Shown here in pieces: positions 11,352-23,300 of a DNA stretch of 64,000 nt. This DNA is from Atherinomorus stipes (Eukaryota; Chordata; Actinopteri; Atheriniformes; Atherinidae). Under the pieces are notes generated by a model that did not search any database, was not told the DNA's origin, and saw only the letters and a list, made by a program, of their open reading frames with translations. Every line of letters starts with the position of its first letter. Within the stretch, counting starts at the first letter, position 1. Location of the stretch: the NCBI GenBank assembly GCA_023101725.1, contig JALJCO010012682.1, forward strand, positions 248,001 through 312,000. The letters are read 5' to 3'. The translations under genes were made by a program, and so were the position numbers.

Positions 11352-14300
11352 GTGAGTAGAAGAAAACAGAACCAGCACCTTGTCTTTACACCAAGGATAT
11401 CTACTTTTAAACGAAGTTATGTACTGATCATGTTGAACTGTCTTAGTTCAGATGAAGGACCCTCAGGCACACATGTGAGACTGAACACATGGGATTTCCC
11501 CATTTGTACTTCTGGAAGACTTTAAACTTTTGACATTTAGACTTTAAACTACAACATTTAGAGTAATATCTCCTCAACACTGTTAATATGCGTAAAATTA
11601 AATATTCTAACCTCTTTTTAATAAATTTCCAGCTGGTAAACAGCACTTTATAACCACTGCTAATTGTGTGATCATAATCTGTGCTAAGGTCATCATAAAA
11701 TCATATAGCAACTAGCGTTTTGAAATTACTTGAAATGTTAAAGTTGTTGATCTCTCCTAAAAGCGCAGCTCAGTGCGGCTTTCTTTCTATGCAAGCACCA
11801 GTGATTTACAGGCAGCCAGGCCTCAGCAGCTGGCCTGCTTACTGGAAACAGTCTGTCACCGACAGGCAGTCACTTTATCCACCAGCACAAACCCCAAATC
11901 CCTCTCTGTTACTGGCTGACTGTGGATTCCAGACAAACACTTGCACAGCGGCCTGTGTGTTTTTGCCATTTATGGCTGCAAACTACTTTGTGCTGAATGA
12001 TAGATGAATGAGTCTGGATGCTCTCTGGCCGCCACAATCTGTATGAATCAATGGGTAAGTGTAATCTGCAGCGTTGGGAGCTTCACAACACTGCGGTCTG
12101 GTTGAGCTGGAAATGTGAGGGATTTTTTGCAGGATTGTGAACATTACTGTTATCTTGGTGTTTTTGTGTGTTGAGATAACAGTGGAAGTTGGTTTGCCAC
12201 ATATCACACTAGCAGCTCCACAACATAACATCTCAGTAATACTTTTTGCTGCAATTCTTTGTGGACCACACTGCTTGTGGGATTAATCGGCATGCTGTTC
12301 ATAAATGTGGTTGGATCAGACAGATTCAGACAAAAATGGAGTTTTACATGCCGTTACATGAACTCTTGCCCTTACTTTAAATTGAACTGGGTGGTGCAGT
12401 TGTAGCTTTTTCATACATGTGAAACTTGTGGCAATATGACGCTGTGTTCATGTCTCAGGAAATGACACAAACCCACCCAGTTTGTTCATGAGCAAAATAT
12501 AGGAAGTGATGCCTCTGTAGTAGTTGTACCAGTAAAAGGAATGGGTGCTGACTTTTTCCTCGTCTTTACCTCTATGACTTCAACCATTTTTTATTTTGTT
12601 TGACCTGCAGAGTTGTAAAATAACTATCAGCTTGCTGCTCTGTCTTTGGTTTCTGTGGACAAAAAAAGACAGAAACATTATTGTGACATTTCCACTGTGA
12701 TCAGCTGCTCACTCTCAAACAAAGCCTTAACTGTGGAGAGTGGGAAAAGACTTGGCATTAACTGGCTGGTTTATACTGCATCCAATGGAGCACCCAACTG
12801 TGAAAAAATATGCTCAGCTGTTTGAGAGGCATTCTCTGACACTGTGAATGAAATGCATTCAAATCCAAGTCAGGAACATATTTATTTTTTTAGCTTGAAA
12901 ACTGTTATGAAAACTGTAAATATTTAGCATTAGAGTAGTTTAAATGTGAGGTGACCTAAGAGTATAAAGTTAGTGTGAAGCCAAGGATTGTTTAAGGGTC
13001 ACTGCTGGTGGACAAGACCTTAGTTAAACCTGCACATGAACAGCTGCACACACAACAGATGTGAAGACGTTCTTATTGCACATTCACATGCTCCTTAAAC
13101 AGCTTGTCTTTCTAAACACCAACACTTTTGATTAGTTACCATCAAAAACTCTTCACTGTAAGTCACGCTTAACTTTATCTGTCTTTCTTAGTAGCAAACA
13201 GCATCTCAGTTAGTTTTGTGCTAAAAGTTTGTCTCTGCAAGTTGTTCTAAATAAGGAGACAGTTATACAGTAAAAAGAAAGATCTGAGTTATTCTTCCAG
13301 TTATTGTAACCTTACATGGCTGCAGTCAGTATGCTCATGTCCTTTAAGAGGGGTTTTATACATGTACAATAGACATATGGTAAAGATTCTAACAGACACA
13401 GCCCTTTCCACTCAACCTCTCTCTTCAGCATCTATTTTGGATTTCCATGTTCTGTTTATACCTTTGTGGCATCACAGCAAATTGAAGGGTTGACAGAAGT
13501 CCACACAGAGTCTCTCACACTCCCTCTGATGACCACATTTTTACTTCATATGGACCTCTTGTGGAATCTTTCAAATGTGAAGACTGATCTTCACTTTGCC
13601 ATGACTGATAAGAAATTAACATGAACATGCCACAAAGCTTCATTTTCATATACACTCTTTTAACAACCCCATTGAAACAGAAGTTTTAACGGTTAACGGT
13701 ACGCCTTTGGGCCCTTTGCCTTATTTGTAGGTATTATGCATACCAGTGATGATATGAGAATATATCTGCAACCACAATTTGAATACTTTTGGTGTCATAC
13801 TAGAGGGAACTCTTGTGAGATTTGATAAGATTAGTAAATATAAGTATATTTGCTTGCTGAGCAGTAAGGACAGTCGGGTGCAAATGGCTCCAAAAGGGAA
13901 CTTAAATAGTGGCTGATCAGCTCATAAAAGAAACACCAGAGGTAAGACATACAAAAACCTAATTGAACCAAGTAAAACACTCTGTGAGTGGTACCTGCCA
14001 GTATCCCTACAGAGATCTATTGTGGTTAGATAGCTGGCTTTCCCCAGGCGTTCAACCGTGTTGTTGATGCAGGGAGTTAGATAAGAGTCAAACTAGGATA
14101 TTGCATTCAGGTACCTGAAGTCAATGCAAAAATGTATGCTGCCTTCCTTCTTTGGAACCAGGACCACCAGGTTGCGCCACTCGCTCCTTGATGGTTCAAT
14201 GATTCCCAGTGACAGCATCAGGTCAACCTCCTCCCTCAGTGAAACCATCAGACGCCCAAGTATTCTGTTATTCATTTGTCTCACAGAAGCTCCATCTTTC

Positions 14301-17300
14301 AGCACAACATCCTGCTTTACGATGTCGGTTTTACCAGGAGTCTCCTGGAATACTCCTGAATTGCACAGATTGCTCACCTGAGCCTGCTTTTCTTCAGAGA
14401 GGTGATTGAGGTCCAGGTCTTGAGGAGTGGGTGCAGGCAGATACTGTTCCTCAACTTCCTCATCCTCCTGAATATCTTGGATCAATGAGACCTCTGCTGT
14501 TTTTGGTCTCTCCACCCATTTTTTCAGCATGTTGATGTGTACGTAGTACTCTGGGCTGATCTGGAATGGTCACCTGGTATATGGTTTGCCCCAGTTTCTG
14601 CTGGATCTCATATGGCTCCTGCCACTTTGCTAGCAGCTTGCTGTCATTGCTTAGAAGATGCACCAGCACTTTCTGGCCAGGACTGAAGGACCTCTGCCTG
14701 GCTGACTGATCATATCAGACCTGGTACTGCTGTGCTTCCACCATATGAGCTTGGGCCAGCTCTGTCATCTTTTCCAGCTGCTCCTGCATCTGGACAACAT
14801 AAGATGCATTACCAGCTTCGGACCCTTCTTGGTCACCATCCCAAGTCTTCCTCAGAAGAGAAAGGGGGCCCCTTACTTCATGGCTGTACAACAGTTCAAA
14901 GGTGAAAAACCCGTAGAAGCCTGTGATACTTCTCCATATGCAAAGTGAAGGTAAGGTAGCCTCTGATCCCAGTCGGTGCCTGTTTTCATTGGCAAACTTG
15001 CGCAGCATCTGCTTCAAAGTCTGGTTAAATGGTTCTGTGAGGCCATCAGTCTGAGGATGGTACAGAGTTGTCCTTAAGCTTTTGATCTCAAGAAGTTGGT
15101 ACAACTGTTTTAACAGGCTGAACATGAAGTTGGTTCCACTATCGGTAAGAGTTTCATGTGGAAAACCAACCCTGAACCATACTGTACAGAAGGCAACTGC
15201 TTTGGCTTTCATACACCGTAAAGCAGGGGCCCCCCAAGTCCAGTCCTCAAGAGCTACTCTCCTGCAATTTTTAGAACATACCCTCTCCAACACACCTGAA
15301 TCAAATGGCTAAATTTCCTTCTGCATGTCATTCAGCTCTGCTAAGGCCTGGTAACGAGCTATTCATTTGAATCAGGTGTGTTGGAGAAGGGTTGCAACCA
15401 AAATGTGCAGGATTGTAGCTGTCGTGGACTGGACTTGAGAACATGTTAATGATTTGAACAAGATAAATGAAGAAATGGATGATAAATTGAAAAAAAAAAT
15501 TCAATTACAGCTATTTTTGTTTTATTCATTTTCGGAATCCATTTTAATCAATAGCCTATATACATAATATAAAGATTTTTTTTTTTTTTTTGGAGGGGGG
15601 GGCGTAAATTGTGGTGCTGAATATGTGGCTGTTTATCCTTAAATGACGATTTGATGTTTGTTGAATGAATATTTTCAGGTTCTGCTGTGCTGGACTGCAA
15701 ATCCACACTGACTCAAACTTGCGTACACGAACTCAGAGCTGTCGTGAGATCTGGTTGTACCCTATGCTCACATCCAAACTGATAAATGCCAAGTCGTGCG
15801 TGGAAATGGTTTTACGTACAGATTTACGTCGTATGAACGTTTGATAAATGAGGGCCATTGCCATGGCCATTTTCCCTCCTCCAAAGGCTGCATTTTCCTC
15901 TCCTCCCAGAATTCGTCCATCTGCTCCAACTGGTTGGAAATTGGGTGGAGATGTGCCTTTAACTGCTTGATCTCACCCCTGACACCGAGCCGTAAGGACA
16001 GTCAGGCACAGGTTAAAGTCCAAAATGTTTTTTTTTTGTTTGTTTGTTTTTATTTAACCCCAAACATAGTGAAAAATAACACACACAAAAATGAATGCAA
16101 GAATGGGTCTGTAAAAGAGGTCAAAGTAACAAAACTCGACTGGTGGTCCAATCAGCTCACTGACTGAAGCAACTGCTAGAACTCAAACAAAATACAAATT
16201 AAATAGAATCATGACAAAACAGTAAACTAAAATGTGTGCGCTAATTTCAGACTACAGTGTAACTGTCATGTAAATAAATTCCAAATAATGATGTGGCTCT
16301 GCAGATTAAATCCCACATGTAAAGGAACTATAAATTATTTATGTGTAGTGTTTGTTTTTGTTACCACATCTGTGTGGCTGTCGATGCAGCCATCACAGTA
16401 CTGCTGGTGAAGAACAAATGAAGATGGCTGTTAGGAAAATGCATATCTGTATAGTTATCATGTACTCCGTTCAGTATGTACAAGGCTTATTTGTGTACTC
16501 TAATCTGTAACTCTATTCTGTGTACTGTAACCCAATCAGAAGGAGAAACACTGATGCAGCTGATATTTGTCCTATCAGCTGAAGCCACCTCCTGCCTCCA
16601 CATAAGATAACTGTCACAAGATCGAACAGAATGTTATGGACATTAACTACGTGTGTACTATTGTACGAATGTACTGAGCTGCAACTTGTATGCCCCCCTT
16701 CCTGTTAGAAGTTGCAGATCTGATGTAACTAGGGACCGCCCTAATGAAATAAAAGGAGATGGCCGAGCGTTTTTCAGAGAAGGTTGGAAGCTTGTAACTG
16801 AACGCGCTTCTGGTCTGCTCTCCTCGTGAGTAAGAAATCTAACTCTTGTGTCCCTTCTTTTGTATGTTTACTGATGTTCTAGGTTGTTTGAACCTGACAT
16901 TAAAGGGGGCACTCAGTAACTTTTTTACCACAATAATTGCTTTTCGGAATCCCCGTGGGGCTAAACAAAGTGTTTACGGAGCGATTCAATGTTTCCCCCC
17001 CTCCCGCCGGGGCCTCTGGCCTGCGAGCAGCTAAATACAACTTTGCCTGCGCCGACCCGAGCAGAACTTGCGACAACAGAAACCGCCGTACGGTTCTCAG
17101 GTCCCCTATCTACCGAGCTGCTTCCAGCTCTGATTTGAACCAGACTACCAGCGCTAATTCGAAGAAAACATTTCTTTAGCTTCACACCACCTAAACACGG
17201 CTCCTGGCTCTCATAACCAACTCTTTGCTGGACCAGAGTGATTCACGTAGCTGCGCTGCCTGGGCGCCGGGTGAAGCATCACTGCTTCAGGCTCAATAAT

Positions 17301-20300
17301 CACTTGTCACGTCCGCAAAAAGTAAATAAAAGTTCGTATTCTTACCTGCTACCCGCCAACACCAGAGAAAAATATAATCCACGGCATATTTACCCGCAAA
17401 TCGCGGGTAAAACGTCCCGTTTCAGAAGAGACAGGTCTTTGCTTTGAGCAGAGGGAGATGCTGTGCTGCTACCAACGCAGCAAAGTAGCATCAACAAGCT
17501 AGAAAAAGCTTAGAAATATTTCCAGGGATCAAAATAGAAGAAAGACAGGTAGAGAAGCCGTCTGTGTGCTGTGGGGGTGTAAGGGGGGGGGGGGGGGTTG
17601 AACACGACAGTGAAAGGACGCCACTAGGGGGAGCCCCGAGCTGATGTTACTGAGTTCTGCTTTAACACATGGCACAAAAGAAAAAAAAAAAAAAAGATGA
17701 TGAATGACATGATGCAGTTCTAAACTTCAAATGGAATCAAATAGTACCTTATGTGAACATGATCTATGCGAAGGCTAACCTTTGTGAAGTGAAGCAGAAC
17801 CGCATTTCTCCAAACCAGGTCTACCAGTCACAGAGATCCACGGAAACCCCTCTAAAAACTGGTTTGCTGCCAGAGACAGTGGGGAAATAGCCTTAACAAT
17901 AAACAATAAACTATCTTACCTGTTTTAGAAAGTGGTCGCTGTAAACTCTGGCATTGGTAGACTCTGCTCCTCCCAACCGAAGGCGGAGGTTAAAAATCTA
18001 CATTTTGCAGCGTTGTTTTGTCAGTTTTCGACATTTTTCAACTTTGTTAACGACAGTTTTAGGTACTCCAAAAAAAAAAAAAACATATTCTTTTCTCTGA
18101 TAGCGTGATTAGAGCAGCCATAAACTGCAGACACAGAGGCATTTTCCACACAGATATTACAGGCGACTTTCCTTCTGGCCCTCTGTCTGCAATTCGTGCG
18201 CTAGCGTCTTATGAACGTGACGTATGGCGCAACCAACCTATTCAGGCAAAATCTCCGAAACATTCACAAAACCCCCAAATGGGGGACTTCAGGTTTTAAA
18301 AAGTTCAACCAAATACAGCCATTCTGTACAATAAAATAGAAGTTACGTCACAGGTTATGCTGCAGCTTTTACAGTAAATGTTGCTCATTTTAGTTTCAAA
18401 CCTTTAAGGAGCTTAATGATGTGGAGCTTTGAGGGCTTTTGGGTTTGTGTGTGCACACTCACTGCCTTTAGTCCAGTCTAAATATAATTTCAGACCATCA
18501 ATTACAACTGTGGCAATTTCATGTCAAAACAAAGATGCAGAGGCTGGAACATTTTTCTTACTTTTCTTACTTTATTCTCTTACAACAGCACCTGCTGGTT
18601 ATCTTGTTTATCCACCTGTCTGTCCATTTGTTTATGCAAATCTTTTCAGAGAATCAACTCTGGAAAGATCTCATTTCATTTGACATGCGCTGAACATAGG
18701 GAAGCAGCACTTTGCTGGAGTTAATGCCCATCTTCATCACTCAGGCTGTGCCTGTTTTTGAACACATTGAGGGCGTTTTCCAGACTTCTTTCCTTCAGTC
18801 ACTCCTGTTCTGGTTGAATTGCAGCAACATGGCTGTGTATATTCTTTCAGAGTGATCTTGTTAAGTCACCCTGTGTGCCCCGCGGGATCACTGCCACAAA
18901 ACTCTGTACAAATATAGACCACAACATTGGCCTCCTGTCAGTGTTTCCTTCTTTACCCCGGGCAACTGCTCATGTGCCTTAAACTTCACTGCCTGTGTGA
19001 GATTACATGTGATTCTGACTCGCTGCTTTTTCATTTTGTTTTATGGTCGCTTGAAAATCTTCCTGTCGCCAACTCTGAAAATTCTGTTTGTTTGTGCTCT
19101 TTATCTTGCAGATGAAATGAACGGCTATCACCAACACGCCTCCTCCAGCACAGGATCCCTCCAGCCGGGAGAGTCATCGGTAAACCCCCATCCATCACCT
19201 TTATATGGTCATTTCTGATGTGGTCTACTATGCACGTAGTTTGGTTTTAATTTAAAGAGATTATTAAGATGGATTAAAAGCATATTAAGAGCTTTTTAAG
19301 GCTGATGCTTAAAAAGTGAACAATGGTTCTACCTCTTTCTCTTTATTACCCGTTATTATGGATGCAGGAAGTTGTTCTGTATGTACCCAAACAGCTGTAT
19401 TTAGATTTCCTTCCTTATAATTTCCTTTCAATGTTTTCCCACACACATAAGCAGGATATTGCAGGTTTTGTATCTTAAGGCATCTCATTTGATAGTCTGA
19501 TTTTTAATATTGCCATCACCAATACCTATCCTGTGACAGAGGTAGATGTAACCCTGATGCTGCTGTATTTTCCCTCCTTCACACTTTATATGAAGACGTC
19601 TTTAACGGCTGATGTGTGCATAGAGACCTGTGAGTCTCTCAACCCCAGCTTGACCTCCCTGGCCCCCTCCGACCACAGCGACACTCCGCAGCATCAGTGT
19701 CAGACCTTAGAGCTAATCAGTGATTTGACTGGGGTAAGATACCAGTCATGCTGCTGTGTTAGTGTGTGTTTATGTGTCCTCGTGTCAACTCGGAGCTCAT
19801 ACATCTAACTCATCCAGACCTGACTCATGTCTGTGTGTTATAAAGCGTTTTTGGATGTAATCTCTGAAGATGTGTTGTTGCGAGTGCATTTGACTGATCC
19901 ATTTAATGGCCTCTGTGAGGCTGCTGCTGCAGTTTTAGCAGTATGCTGTTGAATTTGCCGTGTTGTTAGGCTTCCTCTCACTATCCACTCGGTTCCTCCA
20001 CAGCTTTCGAGAAAGCGGGCGCTATTCCTGATGTGTCGTTCCAGGGTATGGCATGGTAAAACAGGCTTGTGATTTGATGCAGCCTTGTGCATATGCCTGC
20101 TTGTCTGCCATGCTTTATCTCCTCCTTGAATTGTGTCTACTCCGTATTGAGTTTCGCTTCCATTAGATGTTCAAACAAAGCCTGCACATGAGGGAAATCA
20201 ATGTACATTTCATGGTGGAGAGTTGATGCTGCCTTTTTGCAAAGTATGCCTGTTTCTGCAGATTAATGGAAACATGCACTGATGTATCATGAGAGTTCAT

Positions 20301-23300
20301 TAAATGGAAATGCTGTTTAAACTTGCTTATTTTCTCACCTGTGATAACAGTTTGCTTCACTGAAGAGAAGGCAACAGCCTGGTGGTGTTACTGTATAATT
20401 AGAGGGAGCATACTTGCATGTACACGTCCACTTTACAGGGTGAAAATGTTCGCTAGCTAATCATACAATATGCTTCACTGTGAGCTTCTTTTATTTAATT
20501 CCCCTTAAATGTGGTTGTGTGAACTCCTCTGATCAAAAGCTTTTCTTATATTTAGATTCCCATAAACTAAAAATGATTAAATAGGTCATTTGACAAAGTT
20601 TTAAGCAAAAACATTTGCATATATCATAAATGGTGTCTGTAAATTTTGATATTCACTGATTGTAGTCCAAAAATATTCCCTCAGTAGTGTGTTTTATATC
20701 TGTTCTTAACTGTCTTTAATTCAGTTTTTTTAAATAATGTAGAGATCCTTGCTTTGATAAAGTATTAAATTTCATTTACTTCACTTACTTTTACCTGAAG
20801 CTATTTGGACTTAATACATATTGTTGGACATGCTTCTTTATAGATTTTGCACGACTGAAGTCAGATTGGTTAAATGTGAATTTTGAGGAACAGAACTTGA
20901 AGCTTGACATTTTATTCCAACTAAAACTCCTTAATGCCTTAATAGTGATATTTTAAAGGACCTCCTCCCTGAAACTGAAAGGCAGCTTATGTTACACCAT
21001 GTTTTACGCTTATCCTCCTTAATTAAGAAAAAGGGCATACACATGTTGAAACGCCCAGTAGTTAGAGGTTACTTAGTAAATGTATAGAAATCTGTGGTTG
21101 CTACCAGTGAGGCTCGCCTCTGCAGACGCACCGATTCCATATGGCTGATCTGTAATTATGGCAAATTAGAGAGTTTTAGCAGAAACGTTGCAGTTAAAGA
21201 AAGCACCCACCCTGCCATGGGGAACATGGTCTTATTTGGTCTGGGAGGTAATACAGACAAGTTGTTATGATGTACAGTATGCATAATTTGGGATTAGAAA
21301 ACCATAGAAAAAAGCAGATATTCCTGTACATGTTTAACTGCCTTTAGTCGGTTAAAAAAAATAGAAGGAACCAGGATTGTAGGTGGAGCTACTGAGGCTG
21401 TAGAACTGAAAAACGGTAGTTTGCTCTTATCTTAATCAGTACCTTCATGTTCTATTTGTGAAACATTCCCCTTTCCCGTACATTTCAGTGTCTTCAGGTT
21501 GTTTAATTTAGAATATACTTGAAGTCCAGGCCTACCAGACTTTCTAGGAACATGTGGTCATATGTGCTAGCCTACATTAAGCTGGACATGCCAGATCTTT
21601 CCCTATTTTGGGGTTTTGAGTGTCACAGATTGCCTGTATCTCTGTGTTGTTTAATGATAAAGAAATTGAATATTAAATCTATTTTTCCTCCTAATAATAA
21701 TACATGTGTTCACTTGAACAAAACTGCGTTTCTGTTGGACGATGATGAAACAGAAAGGCCATGTTAAACTAGTTCATTCACAATACAGGATAAGAGCATT
21801 GCACAGACACAGATGGGACAATGATAATAAGGTGACCAGTATAACTAACAAACAGCACATGGGTTGCTAACCCAAAGCTATTTGATTAGCATTTAAAGTC
21901 ATTATGTGAAATGTGAGCATGTTTGAGGACTGTTTGTACAACAGAGCACTGTCATCCCCCCTCCTCTGATGCTGTGCCCTTATTAAATTAGCTAGCTAGC
22001 AGCAGCTCTGCTTCCCCCTTGCTGATGTCATCTTTAGGACTCTGCTTTTCTCTTAGTGCCCCCCCCTCCTGTTCCTTTTGCTCTGTCTTTACTGGATGAC
22101 TGAGCAAGAGCGGGCTTGTCCGGTGGTGGTTTGTGGGCTGGTTGGATCTCATCTGGATGGAAATCAATGGAGTGAGAGGGAGGCAGTGCTTTCAGGCCGG
22201 ACTTTACTCCCCAGAGAAAAGGCAATTTTGCTCTGTGAGGGAGCCGGCCTTTCTGCCGATGCATCACAACCATAAAGCAAGTGGGCTATGGAGGTAAAGT
22301 GCACTTCCTTTCCTCCATTCCCCTGCAGCATTGGCCTGATGGGTAGACAAACTCTGCCAGGATGATGATACGAAAGCCATACATGTGGCTGAGTGGGATG
22401 TAGTAGTTTTATTTATTTATTTTTGTTATGCTAGATGAGTTCTTTGTGATGTACGCCCCTCGTGTAGGTAGCTGCTGTGGTGAGGTTCAGGCAGATAGAT
22501 TGAATGTGGCTATTTTTATCCTTGTGAACAGCTGAAGCAGCACCGACTGTTAGCAGCTCCGCCTTGCCCTCTCTTCAAGCATTCCTGTGCAGCTCATTCT
22601 TTGTCAGCCTGAAAACCCCTCCAGGGTTAGCATTAGCTGATCATTCTTGGAATTTTTATCATAAATTCTGGTGCTCTCAGTCAACCTGAAATCCAGCTTT
22701 GGAAGGAAAGCAAAAATGGAGTACAATACTGTAACTTCAAGTCAAACATTTCACTGGATGTCCTTTTAGGTTTTTCCTTGTGAACATAAGTAAATAAGCA
22801 TCTTCATCCTAACAGATGCTCTGTGTTAGCATGCCATTTGTGTTTGGAGTGAAAACACAGCTATCTATGTCTTTACGTGTCCTGATGTGGAGGCTTGCTC
22901 TTTGGATTAGCTTCTTCTGGATGCATAGTTTGACTGTCTGGTCTGCTGTGGTGAATGCATCCCAGACTTGTTGATACTGTGTCTGTGTGAGTGTTTAAGT
23001 GCCGACATTTCTGTGTTATCTCGTTACAGATTGACAAACAGCAACACAGTAAAGACTCTGTGTTTTTTCGTGATGGAGTCCGCAGGATTGATTTTGTCTT
23101 GTCTTATGTTGATGATAAAGATGGTGAGAGAAAACAGGTAAGAGGTAACTCCTAGCTACTAAGTTATATTTTCCTTTTTCACTAAATGCCGACATGTGCA
23201 TGTTTTTTCAGCACCATTGAAGTTCTGGTTTCAGCCATGTACAATGGCTCTGGATTTTGTTTTGACTGCAGTCAGAAATAAATATCCTGCGATCTTTCCT

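Larger units (their letters stand above)
16429..17667 (+). mobile_element. Probable solo LTR split by a nested transposon
   Basis: The element begins TGTTAGG and, once the nested TTAA element is discounted, ends CATTAACA, so its termini TGTTA/TAACA are inverted copies. Flanks are GATGGC (16423-16428) and CATGGC (17668-17673), a six-base target duplication with one mismatch. The interrupted LTR would be about 477 bases. It contains an AATAAA/TATA-like AAATAAAAGG at about 16746. No internal retroviral genes are adjacent, which suggests a solo LTR left by recombination. The family is not identified. Confidence 0.5.
11352..19111. other. ano5 intron 1, transposon-rich
   Basis: This 7.8-kb intron holds most of the mobile DNA in the gene: a Ty3/gypsy remnant (13977-15222), an hAT-type miniature element (15224-15447) and a solo LTR with a nested TTAA element (16429-17667). 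The 11400-13900 and 17700-19100 parts contain no supported exon. The stretch 15660-16000 looks repetitive and may belong to a further mobile element or to the gypsy copy. Confidence 0.6.

Noticed and set aside
15200..15293. Start of the integrase ORF at 15293
   Set aside because: The first 25 or so codons are translated MITE sequence; integrase similarity begins near 15215.
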